Source of the DNA: JAETTH01 sp964455975
GTDB taxonomy: Bacteria; Bacillota; Clostridia; TANB77; CAG-508
Assembly (NCBI GenBank): GCA_964455975.1
Contig: CAYVYP010000003.1
Coordinates: 1 to 56,637, forward strand
Length of the DNA stretch: 56,637 bases
Direction: 5' to 3'
The notes under the pieces are model-generated. The model did not search any database, had not been told where the DNA came from, and worked only from the letters and a program-made list of their open reading frames with translations. Positions 1 to 8,022 of the stretch are shown here, piece by piece (the first letter of the stretch is position 1; every line of letters begins with the position of its first letter). Both the position numbers and the translations under genes were made by a program.

Positions 1-188
1 AAGACTAAAATCTATTTAATGTTATTATAATTGCTTTTACTTTTTCACTTGACGATAAATAATGCTTTGAATAGTTAATATATAGATATACTCTTTTTTA
101 TAATAGTGTGATAGAATAAATGGGGCAGAACTGTTAATACAATTTTAAATTCTGAACAATCTATAAAATAAAAAGGAGATTTATAAAA
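1..188 (+). promoter_or_regulatory. Leader region of the YgiT-like gene
   Basis: There is no gene here. A TATAAT -10 hexamer lies at 99-104, about 85 bases upstream of the first gene, but no good -35 box is visible at the usual spacing. A strong ribosome binding site (AAAAGGAG) at about 171-178 serves the gene that starts at 189. Confidence 0.35.
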
Positions 189-437
189 ATGGAATGTTAT
201 AAATGTAAAAAAGAATTAAAAGAAGTAATTACTAATTATATTGCAAGATTAGGTGAAAAAACAGTTATTATAGAAAATACCCCAACATATTTATGTGAAA
301 ATTGTTATGAACAGTATTACAAAGATGATGTTATAAAAAATGTGGAAGAAATAATGGAAAAAGTTGAAGAACTTCCTATTAAAGTTGCAGTCACGGATTA
401 TAAAAAATTAGAGACATATAATTTAGATAAGAAATAA
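189..437 (+). CDS. YgiT-type zinc finger protein
   Basis: This is a small protein of 82 residues. Two CxxC pairs (residues 3-6 and about 36-39) form the zinc-binding N-terminal domain seen in YgiT/MqsA-type antitoxins. It is followed by a helical segment rich in E and K. YgiT proteins often pair with a small toxin, but no toxin gene lies beside it and the helix-turn-helix half of MqsA is absent, so its role is unknown. A strong AAAAGGAG site precedes the ATG and an intrinsic terminator follows, so it looks monocistronic. The zinc finger is clear. The antitoxin role is only possible. Confidence 0.75.
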   Translation: MECYKCKKELKEVITNYIARLGEKTVIIENTPTYLCENCYEQYYKDDVIKNVEEIMEKVEELPIKVAVTDYKKLETYNLDKK

Positions 438-444
438 TATAGAT

Positions 445-474
445 AAAGGCAGAATATTTTGTATTCTGCCTTTT
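445..474 (+). terminator. Intrinsic terminator, possibly bidirectional
   Basis: A hairpin with arms AAAGGCAGAATA and TATTCTGCCTTTT lies between the YgiT-like gene and the convergent Spo0A-like gene. It has runs of A and T on both sides, so it could stop transcription from either direction. Confidence 0.85.
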
Positions 475-504
475 AGATGTAAAAAAATTATAAAGAATTG
501 AAGA

Positions 505-1224
505 TTAAATAATTCTTAAATAATCAACAATATATTGAATAAAATATTTACAAGAGAGTAATTGTTTTTCATCTGATTCATGAATATGAAAAATCGAGCG
601 TATAAGTTCCTTATTATTGCATTTATTAGCCATGCGAATAGAACTTTGTATGCTCGATTGTATTTTTGATGGAGGACAGTTATATCTTTTACCTGTTATT
701 GAAAATAGTGTAGACATATTATTTAGTAAGGAAGTTGTATAAAATGCAATTTCTATTGTTTCTTTTAAATAAATACAACTATTATTATGAGTTTTTAAAT
801 TTAATTCTTTAAATAATTGAATTAATTTTTTTTCTGGAAATATAGGTCGATTAAGTTCTGAATCAAATTCATCAATGACACTTATTATTTTTTCATAAGA
901 TACAGGTTTCTGTATAGACATATAAACTTTTCTCATATCTGATAAAGTCATTCTTAAATTTGCATCTCCTGATATAACAATAATATTTTTTAAATCTTTA
1001 TTTTTGTAAGTAGAAGAAATATCATTAATGATTTTTAAACCATCAATTATAGGCAATCCTAAATCTAAAAGTACAAGGTCGGGATGTTTCTCGTTATAAA
1101 GTTCTAGTGCTTTTTGTCCATCTTTTGCAATTCCAACAATTTCAACTTTTTCATCATTTGAAAGATAATTACGATAACTATTTATTATAGATTCGTTATC
1201 TTCAGCAATCATAACACTGACCAT
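505..1224 (-). CDS. Spo0A-like response regulator, divergent
   Basis: This 239-residue protein has a receiver domain (residues 1 to about 118) with the acidic pocket E8/D9, the predicted phospho-acceptor D54 (LLDLGLP) and the conserved K106 (QKP). After a linker, residues about 135-215 resemble the Spo0A DNA-binding domain: the start YLKETIE, the middle segment around KRYNCPPSKIQ, and a SIF block. The recognition-helix region differs strongly from canonical Spo0A, so it is probably a paralogue with its own targets. An AGGAGGT site precedes the ATG. It is read opposite to its neighbours. It may link the adjacent sigK-interrupting element to sporulation, but that is inference. Confidence 0.8.
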   Translation of the reverse strand: MVSVMIAEDNESIINSYRNYLSNDEKVEIVGIAKDGQKALELYNEKHPDLVLLDLGLPIIDGLKIINDISSTYKNKDLKNIIVISGDANLRMTLSDMRKVYMSIQKPVSYEKIISVIDEFDSELNRPIFPEKKLIQLFKELNLKTHNNSCIYLKETIEIAFYTTSLLNNMSTLFSITGKRYNCPPSKIQSSIQSSIRMANKCNNKELIRSIFHIHESDEKQLLSCKYFIQYIVDYLRII

Positions 1225-1330
1225 TCTAAAAACCTCCTAAATAATTAATGTAAGTCTTGGTACATCTAGCAAATTCAACATTATTTTATCACAAAATGGC
1301 AAAATAATCAATGGTTTACATAAAAAATAC

Positions 1331-1370
1331 AAATTTGTACAAATTCGTACAAGTTTGTACAAATTTCAAC
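1331..1370. repeat. Four tandem 10-bp repeats (AAATTTGTAC type)
   Basis: The blocks AAATTTGTAC, AAATTCGTAC, AAGTTTGTAC and AAATTTCAAC follow each other without gaps. They contain copies of the palindrome AATTTGTACAAATT. Ten bases is one helical turn, so a protein could bind the same face repeatedly. They lie in the 384-base gap between the Spo0A-like gene and the sigma-like gene, about 105 bases upstream of the former's start. Apart from these repeats and the start-stop unit at 1492-1511, I see nothing else in that gap. Confidence 0.7.
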
Positions 1371-1491
1371 ATTCAAAAAATAAATGGTGATATAGTTTTT
1401 TCAAGGACAATAGTCTTAATAATTAAAGGTTTATATGCACAACAGATTTTTAAGATACTAAGGATTTATAAAGATACAAGACTATTGTTTT

Positions 1492-1511
1492 TAGGAGGAT
1501 TATATATGTAA
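1492..1511 (+). other. Strong ribosome site followed by ATG-TAA (start-stop unit)
   Basis: TAGGAGGA is followed at normal spacing by ATG at 1506-1508 and directly by TAA at 1509-1511. It is either the remains of a gene start or a minimal start-stop element that holds ribosomes upstream of the next gene at 1609. Confidence 0.35.
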
Positions 1512-1608
1512 AAGAATGTAAAATAATTTAATATTAAAAATAAATAATTAAATATATTCCTTTAATTATTGTGACATTGTTCAAATTTTTATAATTTGGA
1601 GAATGTAA

Positions 1609-2043
1609 ATGAAAAGGAAAAATTATTTAATAGAGGATTTTTCAAAAGAAGAAAATATTTATTTTAAAAGAATGGTTATGTCTGCAAGAAATAAATTTAT
1701 GAAAAAAAACTATAATAATATTAGTAATATATCTATGCCTATTAATGAAGAAATTACAGTTGATTCAGAATATGTTGATGATATAGTTATTAAAAAAATC
1801 GAAGATAATATAAAATCAGTTGAAGAAATGAAAAAGAATATTACAAATACAAAATTGAGAAAGAGTATAGAAGCATTGTCGCTTAAAGAGCAGACAGTGC
1901 TTTTTTCATTGTTCCAAGAAAATAAAAAAATAAATCAAATTGCAAAAGAGGAAGAAAAAGATAGAGGGACTATAAGAGAAAGAAGAGATAAAGCATTAAA
2001 GAAAATATATAGAGATTTAATGGAAGGTGATAAAAATGTTTAA
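1609..2043 (+). CDS. Sigma-70 region-4-like regulator of a mobile element
   Basis: This 144-residue protein has a C-terminal helix-turn-helix of the sigma-70 region 4 type (residues about 92-138: LSLKEQTVLF through KINQIAKEEEKDRGTIRERRDKALKKI). The N-terminal half is charged and unrecognised. Such short sigma-like genes occur in Tn916-type and related elements, next to a small HTH gene, and control excision or transfer. That arrangement is present here: the next gene overlaps it by 8 bases. The same pair recurs at 47271-47901. The start is supported by TTTGGAGA upstream. Confidence 0.7.
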   Translation: MKRKNYLIEDFSKEENIYFKRMVMSARNKFMKKNYNNISNISMPINEEITVDSEYVDDIVIKKIEDNIKSVEEMKKNITNTKLRKSIEALSLKEQTVLFSLFQENKKINQIAKEEEKDRGTIRERRDKALKKIYRDLMEGDKNV

Positions 2044-2203
2044 TAATTTTAATTTAAGCGATGAAGAAATACTTCATATAATAGATAAATATAAACCTTT
2101 AATTGATAGCAAATCATATATAAATGGTAAATTTGATGAGGATTTAAATCAAGAGATAATATTGTTTATTTATAGAATTTTTATAAAAAATAGAAAAAAA
2201 TAA
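2036..2203 (+). CDS. Small helix-turn-helix protein (mobile-element type)
   Basis: This 55-residue protein overlaps the sigma-like gene by 8 bases. The pattern I-D-K-Y-K-P-L-I, then SYINGKFDEDLNQEI, is typical of the short helix-turn-helix proteins that follow sigma-like genes in Tn916-like elements. In those elements the pair regulates element genes. The second copy in this window is at 47686-47901. Confidence 0.7.
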   Translation: MFNNFNLSDEEILHIIDKYKPLIDSKSYINGKFDEDLNQEIILFIYRIFIKNRKK

Positions 2204-2278
2204 AAAATATTTCAAAAACCCATCATTAGGTAAATTTTTAGGGTTTATATAGGTAAAGAAAAAAAGGAGGTTATCTAT

Positions 2279-2485
2279 ATGGACATAAAAAATGAAAATG
2301 AGATAGATTTAGAAATAATAACAGCATATGCACAAATGATTTTTTATACACTAAAAAATAGTGCTACAGAAATAACAAATAAATCTATAAAAGCAGAAAT
2401 AAAAATGTTTTATGAAAAGTTTGGAAATAAAGAAGTAAAAAGACTTGCAAATCTTATTGTGAAGGAGAAAAAGGAGAAGAAATAA
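2279..2485 (+). CDS. Hypothetical protein, 68 residues
   Basis: I do not recognise the family. The protein is predicted to be helical and ends in a very basic tail (KEKKEKK). AAAGGAGGT lies just upstream of the ATG, so translation looks efficient. The next gene begins two bases after its stop, which suggests co-expression with the small membrane protein. Confidence 0.6.
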   Translation: MDIKNENEIDLEIITAYAQMIFYTLKNSATEITNKSIKAEIKMFYEKFGNKEVKRLANLIVKEKKEKK

Positions 2486-2486
2486 T

Positions 2487-2645
2487 ATGATTAAGTATAT
2501 TATTTTCTCTGTAATTTCTTTTACATTAGGAATATTTGCAAAGGAAATTATAGAGATATTTGAAAAAAATAAAAAATATCAAAAAGTTAAGAAGTTAAGT
2601 GAACAAGACTTCAAAACAGCAATGAAAAATTTAGAAATTAAGTAG
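2487..2645 (+). CDS. Small single-pass membrane protein, 52 residues
   Basis: Residues 2-18 (IKYIIFSVISFTLGIFA) form one membrane segment, followed by a charged cytoplasmic tail. It starts directly after the stop of the preceding gene, with AAGGAGAAG upstream. The family is unknown. Tiny membrane proteins of this kind are common accessory genes of mobile elements. Confidence 0.55.
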   Translation: MIKYIIFSVISFTLGIFAKEIIEIFEKNKKYQKVKKLSEQDFKTAMKNLEIK

Positions 2646-2726
2646 AGTTTTTGATTATGCTCTATTAGTTTCTTCATACCTGTAAATTGTTTAACAAAAA
2701 ATCAACCAATGTAACAGGAGAAGATT

Positions 2727-3155
2727 ATGGATACAAATAAAGATAAAATTAAAAAATTATATTTTAATGAGAAATATACACAAGTTGATATAGCAAAAAA
2801 AATACAAGTTTCAACTAATTATGTTTCAAAAGTTTTAAAATCAGATGAAAGATTTGAAAGAGAAAAAGAAATTAGAAAAGAAATTAATAAAAAGAAACAC
2901 AATAAGCAAATACAAAAGAAAGTTGAAGAAAAAAGAAGATTAAATAAAACTAATGATTATTTGCTTTTAAAAGCAATGCATGATCAAGCAAGCAGAGAAT
3001 TATCAGGTGGAATAAAACCAATAAGCGATAGAACATATAGAAATTGGAATACTTCTGCTTATAGATATGATTATAAAACAAAAAGCTACATATTAAGAAA
3101 AGAAATAAATGCAGGAGCTGATGTCCCTAAAAGAGTAAATTGGAAAAGTTATTAA
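2727..3155 (+). CDS. DNA-binding protein with N-terminal HTH
   Basis: This protein has 142 residues. Residues about 5-40 form a helix-turn-helix (KIKKLYFNEKYTQVDIAKKI, then STNYVSKVLKSD) like sigma region 4 or a resolvase HTH. A strongly basic coiled stretch of K, R and E (residues 44-75) follows, then a tyrosine-rich C-terminus. The exact family is not clear to me. A regulator of the element is the simplest reading. The ribosome site is AACAGGAGA. Confidence 0.55.
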   Translation: MDTNKDKIKKLYFNEKYTQVDIAKKIQVSTNYVSKVLKSDERFEREKEIRKEINKKKHNKQIQKKVEEKRRLNKTNDYLLLKAMHDQASRELSGGIKPISDRTYRNWNTSAYRYDYKTKSYILRKEINAGADVPKRVNWKSY

Positions 3156-3206
3156 AAAAGTAAAAAGTACAAGTCATATTGCATAACTTGTATTGAGGTG
3201 ATTAGA

Positions 3207-3371
3207 ATGAATTTAATAATAAATTACCCCAAAGATAAAACAATATTAGAAAATGAAGTTGCACATATAAAAGCTTTATTAATGAAAAAATATATTGATG
3301 ATTTAAATATAGAAAGTAAATATAAAATACTTATAAAAAAAGAATTAGTAAAAGAACTTTCTAAGACTTGA
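3207..3371 (+). CDS. Hypothetical protein, 54 residues
   Basis: The GAGGTGATTAGA site before the ATG supports translation. The protein is a short amphipathic helix rich in K and I. It sits directly upstream of the recombinase, where small directionality or regulatory proteins are often found, but there is no homology evidence for such a role. Confidence 0.5.
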   Translation: MNLIINYPKDKTILENEVAHIKALLMKKYIDDLNIESKYKILIKKELVKELSKT

Positions 3372-3420
3372 ATAGAAACGCAAACAGAGTTAGAATCACA
3401 GACAAATGGAGGGATTAACA

Positions 3421-5149
3421 ATGAAGAAAAAAATAATAGTAGCAATCTATTCAAGAAAATCAAAATCAACTGATCAGGGAGAATCAATAGATACTCAAAT
3501 CAACTTGTGTAAAGAATATATAAAAAGAATTTATGGAGATGTAGAAGTTGAAATAGTAATATATAATGAAGGTGAAGGTTTTTCAGGAGGAGACTCTGAA
3601 AGAAAAAAATTTAATCAGTTAATAAGAGATGCAAAAAAGAAAAAGTATAATGTTCTTATATGTTATAGGCTAGATAGGGTAGCAAGAAGTGTTGCTGATT
3701 TTTCTGATTTAATAGAAGAATTAAATAATAATCAAATAAGTTTTATATCAGTAAAAGAACAATTTGATACAAGTACACCAATGGGTAGAGCTATGATGTA
3801 TATAGCTTCTGTTTTTGCTCAACTTGAACGAGAAATTGGAGCAGAAAGAATTAAAGACAATATGAGGGAACTTGCTAAAAGTGGAAGATGGCTTGGAGGT
3901 ACAACACCAACAGGATATGAATCAGAAGGATATGAATTATTACATATAAAAGAAGTAAATGAAGAAAATGAAGTAGAGAGAAAAATAAAAAAAGCATATA
4001 TGCTAAAACAAATTGAAGAAGAAATAATAATAATAAATTTGATATTTAAAAAGTTTTTAGAATTAAAATCACAAACTTCATTAGAAACCTTCTTATTAAA
4101 TAATGATATTAAAACTAAAAATGGAAAAATATTTACAAGATTTACATTAAGATGTATATTAACAAATCCTGTATATGCAAAAAATGATATTGATATGTAT
4201 AACTATTTTATAGATAGAGGAGTAGAGATATTTTCAAGAAAAGAAGATTTTGATGGACAATATGGAATTATGGCATATAATAAAACAAAACAACAAAAAC
4301 ATAAGGCTAATATAAAAAATGATATTACAGATTGGATAGTAGCAGTACGGAAAGCATAAAGCAGTAATAGATGGAAAAGACTGGATAGCAGTTCAAGACC
4401 TATTAAAAACAAATGAAAACAGAAGATATAGAAAGCCGACAAAAAATGAAGCATTATTATCAGGAATATTAAGATGTAGTGAATGTGGCTCATATATGAG
4501 ACCAAAGATACATACAGGCAGAATAGATAAAAATGGCAAAGAAAGATACAGCTATATGTGTGAACTTAAAGAAAAAAGCAGAAAGCACAAATGTCAGAGT
4601 AAAAATATTGATGGTAATAAATTAGATAATCTATTAATGGAAAAAGTCAAGCAATTAATTGCCCCAAATAATAAAATTTGCAATGAACTAGAAAATTTAT
4701 TAAAAATAGAAGTCCCAGAAAAAGAAGAAAATGCAGAATTAGATTCTTTGAAGAAATTATATGAAAAGAATCAAAAAGATTTGGAAAATTTAGTATCAAG
4801 GATAAAGTATGTTGATATTGAACTGATTGATGAAATAAATAAAGAAGTAAAAAGTATTAAACAAAAAAATAATGAAATAAAAGAAAAAATAAGATTATTA
4901 AGTAGTGAAACTGAAGAAGAAAGTACTATATTTTCTGAAAAAGATGTTATTAAAATAGTATTAGAAATTATAGAAAAGCATTTTGAAAAGTTTGATGACT
5001 TAGACATTATTGAAAAAAGAAGCTTATTAAAACTACTTATTAATAAAGCAGAGGGTAGCGGAGAGAATGTTAAAATTGATTTTTTGAATAGTGATAAAAC
5101 ATCTTTTTTTGACGAGAATTTGTTACCAAAAGGTGGGCATAGCAAATGA
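3421..5149 (+). CDS. Large serine recombinase of the sigK-intervening element, read through one +1 shift
   Basis: The product is about 575 residues if a +1 shift occurs at 4348. The N-terminal catalytic domain starts AIYSRKS (catalytic Ser14) and contains YRLDRVARSV and the FAQLEREI block. The recombinase domain and a zinc ribbon (CSECG and later Cys) follow, then a coiled coil at about residues 420-480. The frame opens at 3406, but ATG 3421 is chosen because GGAGGGATT is its ribosome site. At codon CGG (4348) frame 1 stops two codons later. Skipping the C continues as GKHKAVIDGKDWIAVQ, the expected family sequence. The gene ends in the sigK junction AATGA, as in skin elements. It may excise that element to rebuild sigK. 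Confidence 0.88.
4348..4350 (+). other. Candidate +1 frameshift site at CGG (recombinase)
   Basis: In frame the codons read GTA CGG AAA GCA TAA. Skipping the C gives GTA GGA AAG CAT, that is V-G-K-H, which matches the conserved AVGKH segment of this recombinase family and opens the frame to 5149. Confidence 0.85.
5145..5149 (+). other. Recombination junction AATGA in sigK (canonical skin site)
   Basis: AATGA encodes N-E of the sigma-K motif ENEILM and at the same time supplies the TGA stop of the recombinase. In Bacillus subtilis and Clostridioides the sigK-intervening elements recombine at this part of sigK. The 5' half of sigK should lie beyond the left edge of the window, next to a second AATGA. 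Confidence 0.8.
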
Positions 5150-5531
5150 GATACTAATGTTTTTAAGAAGTAGTAAAAAATTTGGAGCAGAGGTATATTT
5201 AAATGAACCGATAGGAAAAGATAAAGATGATAATGAAGTAACTTTACAAGAGGTTTTAGAGAATAATGAAAAAAGTATAGAAGATGAAGTTGATTTAAAA
5301 TTAAAGGTGAAGAAATTATATCAAGAAATAAAAAACGTATTAAAAGATAGGGAAAAAGCAATAATTGAATTAAGGTTTGGGTTAGATGGAACAAAACCCA
5401 AAACACAAAATCAAATAGCAGAAATGATGAAAATAAGTAGAAGTTATGTATTAAGTACTTTTAAAAACACAGACCGTAAAAAGCTTACAAATAAAGGAAT
5501 TTTAAATTCAACAAATTATAAAAAACAGTAA
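5145..5531 (+). CDS. sigK: Middle part of sigma-K gene, cut at both ends by mobile elements
   Basis: Codons from N-E-I-L-M onward match sigma-K: the EPIGKDKDDNEVTL stretch corresponds to the DPIG(x)DKEGNEI signature, followed by region 4 (KVLKDREKAIIELRFGLDG, KTQNQIAEMMKISRSYV). True sigma sequence runs from 5145 to 5449. After the V codon at 5448 the frame enters ICE DNA and reads 27 foreign residues to 5531. The natural ending, V-S-R-I-E-S-K-A-I-E-K-L, is found 45 kb away at 50471. There is no start codon of its own. Sigma-K is the late mother-cell sporulation factor. Sigma-E is less likely because of the DPIG-type signature. Confidence 0.9.
   Translation, partial: NEILMFLRSSKKFGAEVYLNEPIGKDKDDNEVTLQEVLENNEKSIEDEVDLKLKVKKLYQEIKNVLKDREKAIIELRFGLDGTKPKTQNQIAEMMKISRSYVLSTFKNTDRKKLTNKGILNSTNYKKQ
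5445..5449 (+). other. attL of the ICE (core TATGT)
   Basis: TATGT at 5445-5449 and at 50468-50472 are the shared bases at the two ICE ends. Joining at this core gives TAT GTG AGC AGA ATT, that is Y-V-S-R-I, in frame, which is the conserved sigma region 4 sequence. The true crossover dinucleotide within the 5 bases cannot be fixed by eye. Confidence 0.8.
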
Positions 5532-5581
5532 AAAACAATTAAATATTAAAAATTATGGGACAAGCCCTATAATATTATATG

Positions 5582-5622
5582 AAAAACTACTAATATAAAA
5601 TTATTTATAAAGTAGTTTTTTT
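5582..5622 (+). terminator. Intrinsic terminator near the ICE left end
   Basis: Arms AAAAACTACT and AGTAGTTTTTTT flank a 20-base loop. It would stop transcription entering the ICE from the sigK fragment. The ribosome site of the next gene begins just behind the T-run. Confidence 0.75.
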
Positions 5623-5642
5623 ATTTTGAGGAGAGATAGAAA

Positions 5643-6059
5643 ATGAAAGAAAAAATTGATGGTAAAATTAAGTTTTTTCTTTATAATTATTTTAATACAA
5701 ATGAACTGATTAAAGAAAGAGAGAAGGAGTTAATTAATATTACTAATATAAGTGGTAATTCTTGGATAAAAGGTAGATATTGCAATTTAGATACTAATTC
5801 AGTGGAAAATCAGGCAATAAGAATAATTGAATATGAAAAATATATAAAAAGATGGCACTTACTTAATCGTAAAGTGCTTATTTTTTTAAGTAAAAATTAT
5901 CACATACATTATAAATTTATAAAATTAAAATATATAGAGAAAAAAACAGAAAGTGAAATAGAAGAAATAATGAAAATGGATTTTAAAGAACAAAAGATAA
6001 TTGATGGACAAGTTATTCGTTTAATACATAAAAATGCAAAATTAAGAAATTTAAATTGA
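5643..6059 (+). CDS. Unrecognised protein, 138 residues, sigma/ArpU-like helix pattern
   Basis: It begins behind GAGGAGAG at the ICE left end. The size, the helical N-terminus and the C-terminal stretch KLKYIEKKTESEIEEIMKM resemble short sigma-region-4-like or ArpU-type phage regulators, but a clear HTH signature is missing. A similar-sized protein of the same general style follows at 6986. Function unknown. A regulator is the best guess. Confidence 0.5.
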   Translation: MKEKIDGKIKFFLYNYFNTNELIKEREKELINITNISGNSWIKGRYCNLDTNSVENQAIRIIEYEKYIKRWHLLNRKVLIFLSKNYHIHYKFIKLKYIEKKTESEIEEIMKMDFKEQKIIDGQVIRLIHKNAKLRNLN

Positions 6060-6075
6060 AATTGGAGGTAATAAA

Positions 6076-6186
6076 ATGTTAATAGGATTTATTATAGGAG
6101 TATTTGTTGGAGCAAATCTCTCTTTATTTTTATATGCAATGATTATAGTTGGAAAGGAAAGTGATAACTACGATGGGCGAAAGTGA
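6076..6186 (+). CDS. DUF3789-like one-TM micro-protein (36 residues)
   Basis: The protein is MLIGFIIGVFVGANLSLFLY plus a short polar tail. The opening glycine-rich membrane helix and the length fit the DUF3789 micro-proteins often found beside replication genes in Firmicutes ICEs. A TTGGAGG site precedes the ATG and it overlaps the replication gene by 14 bases, so the two are translationally coupled. Its role is unknown. Confidence 0.6.
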   Translation: MLIGFIIGVFVGANLSLFLYAMIIVGKESDNYDGRK

Positions 6187-6934
6187 AGAAAATCAAAGAA
6201 TAGGGTATTTTGCTGTAATTCCTGCAACTGTTCTTTTTAATAATTCACTAAAATTAAATGAAAAATTATTATATGCTATGATAACAGCCTTATCCAATAA
6301 AGAAGGATATTGTTATGCTTCAAATAGATATTTAGGGGAAAAGTTAAATGTTGACCCTAAAACAGTATCAAGTTGGATCTCTAATTTAAGAAATAATGGA
6401 CATATTTTTGTAGAATTATTAAGAAATGAAAATAAGGAAATATTACAAAGAAAAATATATCCCAGTGATGTACCCTATACATTAAAAAATGTATACCCCT
6501 CTCCATCAAAAAATGTAGAGGGTATCCATCAAAAGATGGAAGATAATAAGATAAATATTAATAATATAAATTCACACACAGTTGTAAAGAAAAAATATTC
6601 GGATTGTGTAAACTTATATGATTATGAATATGAAAATTTAATTGAAGTATATGGAGAAAACAAAACTAAAAAAGCTATTGAAGAACTTTCTTTATATAAA
6701 AAATCAAAAGGAATTGAATATGCAAGTGATTATGATACTATAAAAAGATGGGTAATAATTAGAGTTGAGGAATTAGAAGCAAGACAAAAGAAAAAAGTAA
6801 GTAAAAATGATAAAAAAGCATTTAATAGTTATTCTCAAAGGGAATATTCAAACAAAGAGTTAGAAGAATTGTATGCTAATATTCCTAAAATAGAAAAAGA
6901 AGAATCTTCTGAAGAAGATGATATGGAATTTTAA
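6173..6934 (+). CDS. HTH replication-initiator-like protein
   Basis: This protein has 253 residues. The N-terminal domain (residues about 8-95: IGYFAVIPATVLFNNSLKLN..LLYAMITALSNKEGYCYASN) is the winged-helix of phage/ICE replication initiators (RepA/DnaD-like), with a WISNLRNNGHI recognition segment. A linker and a second helical domain (about 140-205) follow. The tail ends EEDDMEF. ATG 6173 is preferred over the earlier TTG because AAAGTGA lies 8 bases upstream and the protein then starts with the conserved domain. It probably drives autonomous replication of the circular ICE. Confidence 0.7.
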   Translation: MGESEENQRIGYFAVIPATVLFNNSLKLNEKLLYAMITALSNKEGYCYASNRYLGEKLNVDPKTVSSWISNLRNNGHIFVELLRNENKEILQRKIYPSDVPYTLKNVYPSPSKNVEGIHQKMEDNKININNINSHTVVKKKYSDCVNLYDYEYENLIEVYGENKTKKAIEELSLYKKSKGIEYASDYDTIKRWVIIRVEELEARQKKKVSKNDKKAFNSYSQREYSNKELEELYANIPKIEKEESSEEDDMEF

Positions 6935-6973
6935 AGAGTCATTAACAATTATAAGTTAGTGGCTCTTTTTTTG
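6934..6973 (+). terminator. Intrinsic terminator after the replication gene
   Basis: Arms AGAGTCATTAAC and GTTAGTGGCTCT pair with two G-T pairs and are followed by a run of T. The next gene's TTGGAGG site directly follows the T-run. Confidence 0.8.
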
Positions 6974-6985
6974 TTGGAGGTAGAA

Positions 6986-7435
6986 ATGGTAGATGTTGAA
7001 AAAATGATTAATATTGTAAAAGAAAAAATTAGTTATTATCAATTATACAAAAGTAAAATAGAAAAATTGAATACACAAAAAGATACAACTAATAAAAATA
7101 CAGATGTTAATTCTTGGATAAGAAGTATAAACAGCACAACTGACAAAACAGCTAATTCAGCAATAAAAAATATTGAGATAAACGAAAAAATTAAAAATAT
7201 TATGAATTGGAAACTGCTTATTGATGAAGTAATAGAATTTTATAGAAAAAGGGATGTATTTATTTCTGAAATAATTACTAATAAAGCTTTATATGGATTG
7301 TCAGATACAATAAGTATGGAGTTGATTGGAATTTCAAGAACTACTTATTATAAATATTTACAAATAATATATTGTGAAATTGGAATCAATAGTATTGAAA
7401 GAGGATTGATTGTTTTTGATGAAATAAAATGTTGA
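6986..7435 (+). CDS. Unrecognised protein, 149 residues, sigma-like C-terminus
   Basis: ATG 6986 is chosen because TTGGAGG lies 5 bases upstream. The longer open frame from 6959 would start inside the terminator. The N-terminal half is a charged coiled coil. The C-terminus (ISMELIGISRTTYYKYLQII) looks like a helix-turn-helix, as in phage ArpU/DUF1492-type transcriptional regulators. It may be a second copy of the 5643 type of gene. Function unproven. Confidence 0.5.
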   Translation: MVDVEKMINIVKEKISYYQLYKSKIEKLNTQKDTTNKNTDVNSWIRSINSTTDKTANSAIKNIEINEKIKNIMNWKLLIDEVIEFYRKRDVFISEIITNKALYGLSDTISMELIGISRTTYYKYLQIIYCEIGINSIERGLIVFDEIKC

Positions 7436-7518
7436 AAATGTTATTATATTTGTTTTAAAAATAGAAAATTTATGATAAAATACATAAAAATATGATATTA
7501 CAAGGAAGTGTGATTTAG

Positions 7519-7785
7519 TTGAGTGAAAAAGAAATAATAGGAGTAATTGAACGAACTTTAAACGAAAAAATTACACAAGATAGTAAATTTATTAGATATT
7601 CTTTTTATGAATTAAGGGTAAAAGAAAATTTGAATGAAGAAGAAGTAAATATATTTTTAGAACTCATTAAAAATAAATTAGAAAAGATGAATTATAGAGT
7701 ATTTTTTACAGGAGCTAAATTTGAATATGAAGAAGCTAATAGAACAGTACAGGAAAACGAATTAATGATAGCAATAAAAGACTAA
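7519..7785 (+). CDS. Hypothetical protein, 88 residues
   Basis: It starts with TTG behind AAGGAAGTG. It is a small alpha/beta acidic protein (an E-rich helix, then YRVFFTGAKFEYE). I recognise no family. It lies alone between the replication genes and the cargo promoter region. Confidence 0.5.
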   Translation: MSEKEIIGVIERTLNEKITQDSKFIRYSFYELRVKENLNEEEVNIFLELIKNKLEKMNYRVFFTGAKFEYEEANRTVQENELMIAIKD

Positions 7786-7872
7786 AGAAACTTATGATAT
7801 AATATCATTGGTAAATTTAAAGAAGAATAAATATAAATAGTAATTTGTTGAAATGATATTGTTTGGAAAAAA

Positions 7873-7902
7873 TTGACAAATAAAGGATATAATGATAATA
7901 TA
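7873..7902 (+). promoter_or_regulatory. Possible promoter of the cargo cluster
   Basis: A perfect TTGACA at 7873-7878 is followed by AT-rich -10 candidates (GATAAT at 7894, TAATAT at 7896). The next gene starts at 8023. The 237-base gap 7786-8022 holds no gene. The -35 is convincing and the -10 is weak. Confidence 0.45.
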
Positions 7903-8022
7903 TTTTTATAAAAATGAAAACAAAAGAGAAATAATTTCATTTATTAATTAGTAAAATTTTGTGAATAGTGTAGATATACGAACGATATAAAAATATTAAA
8001 TAATGGATAGGAGAAGATTCTA

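Noticed and set aside
1311..1511. Open frame of 66 codons over the 10-bp repeats
   Set aside because: It runs through the repeat array, has no ribosome site and shows no protein-like pattern.
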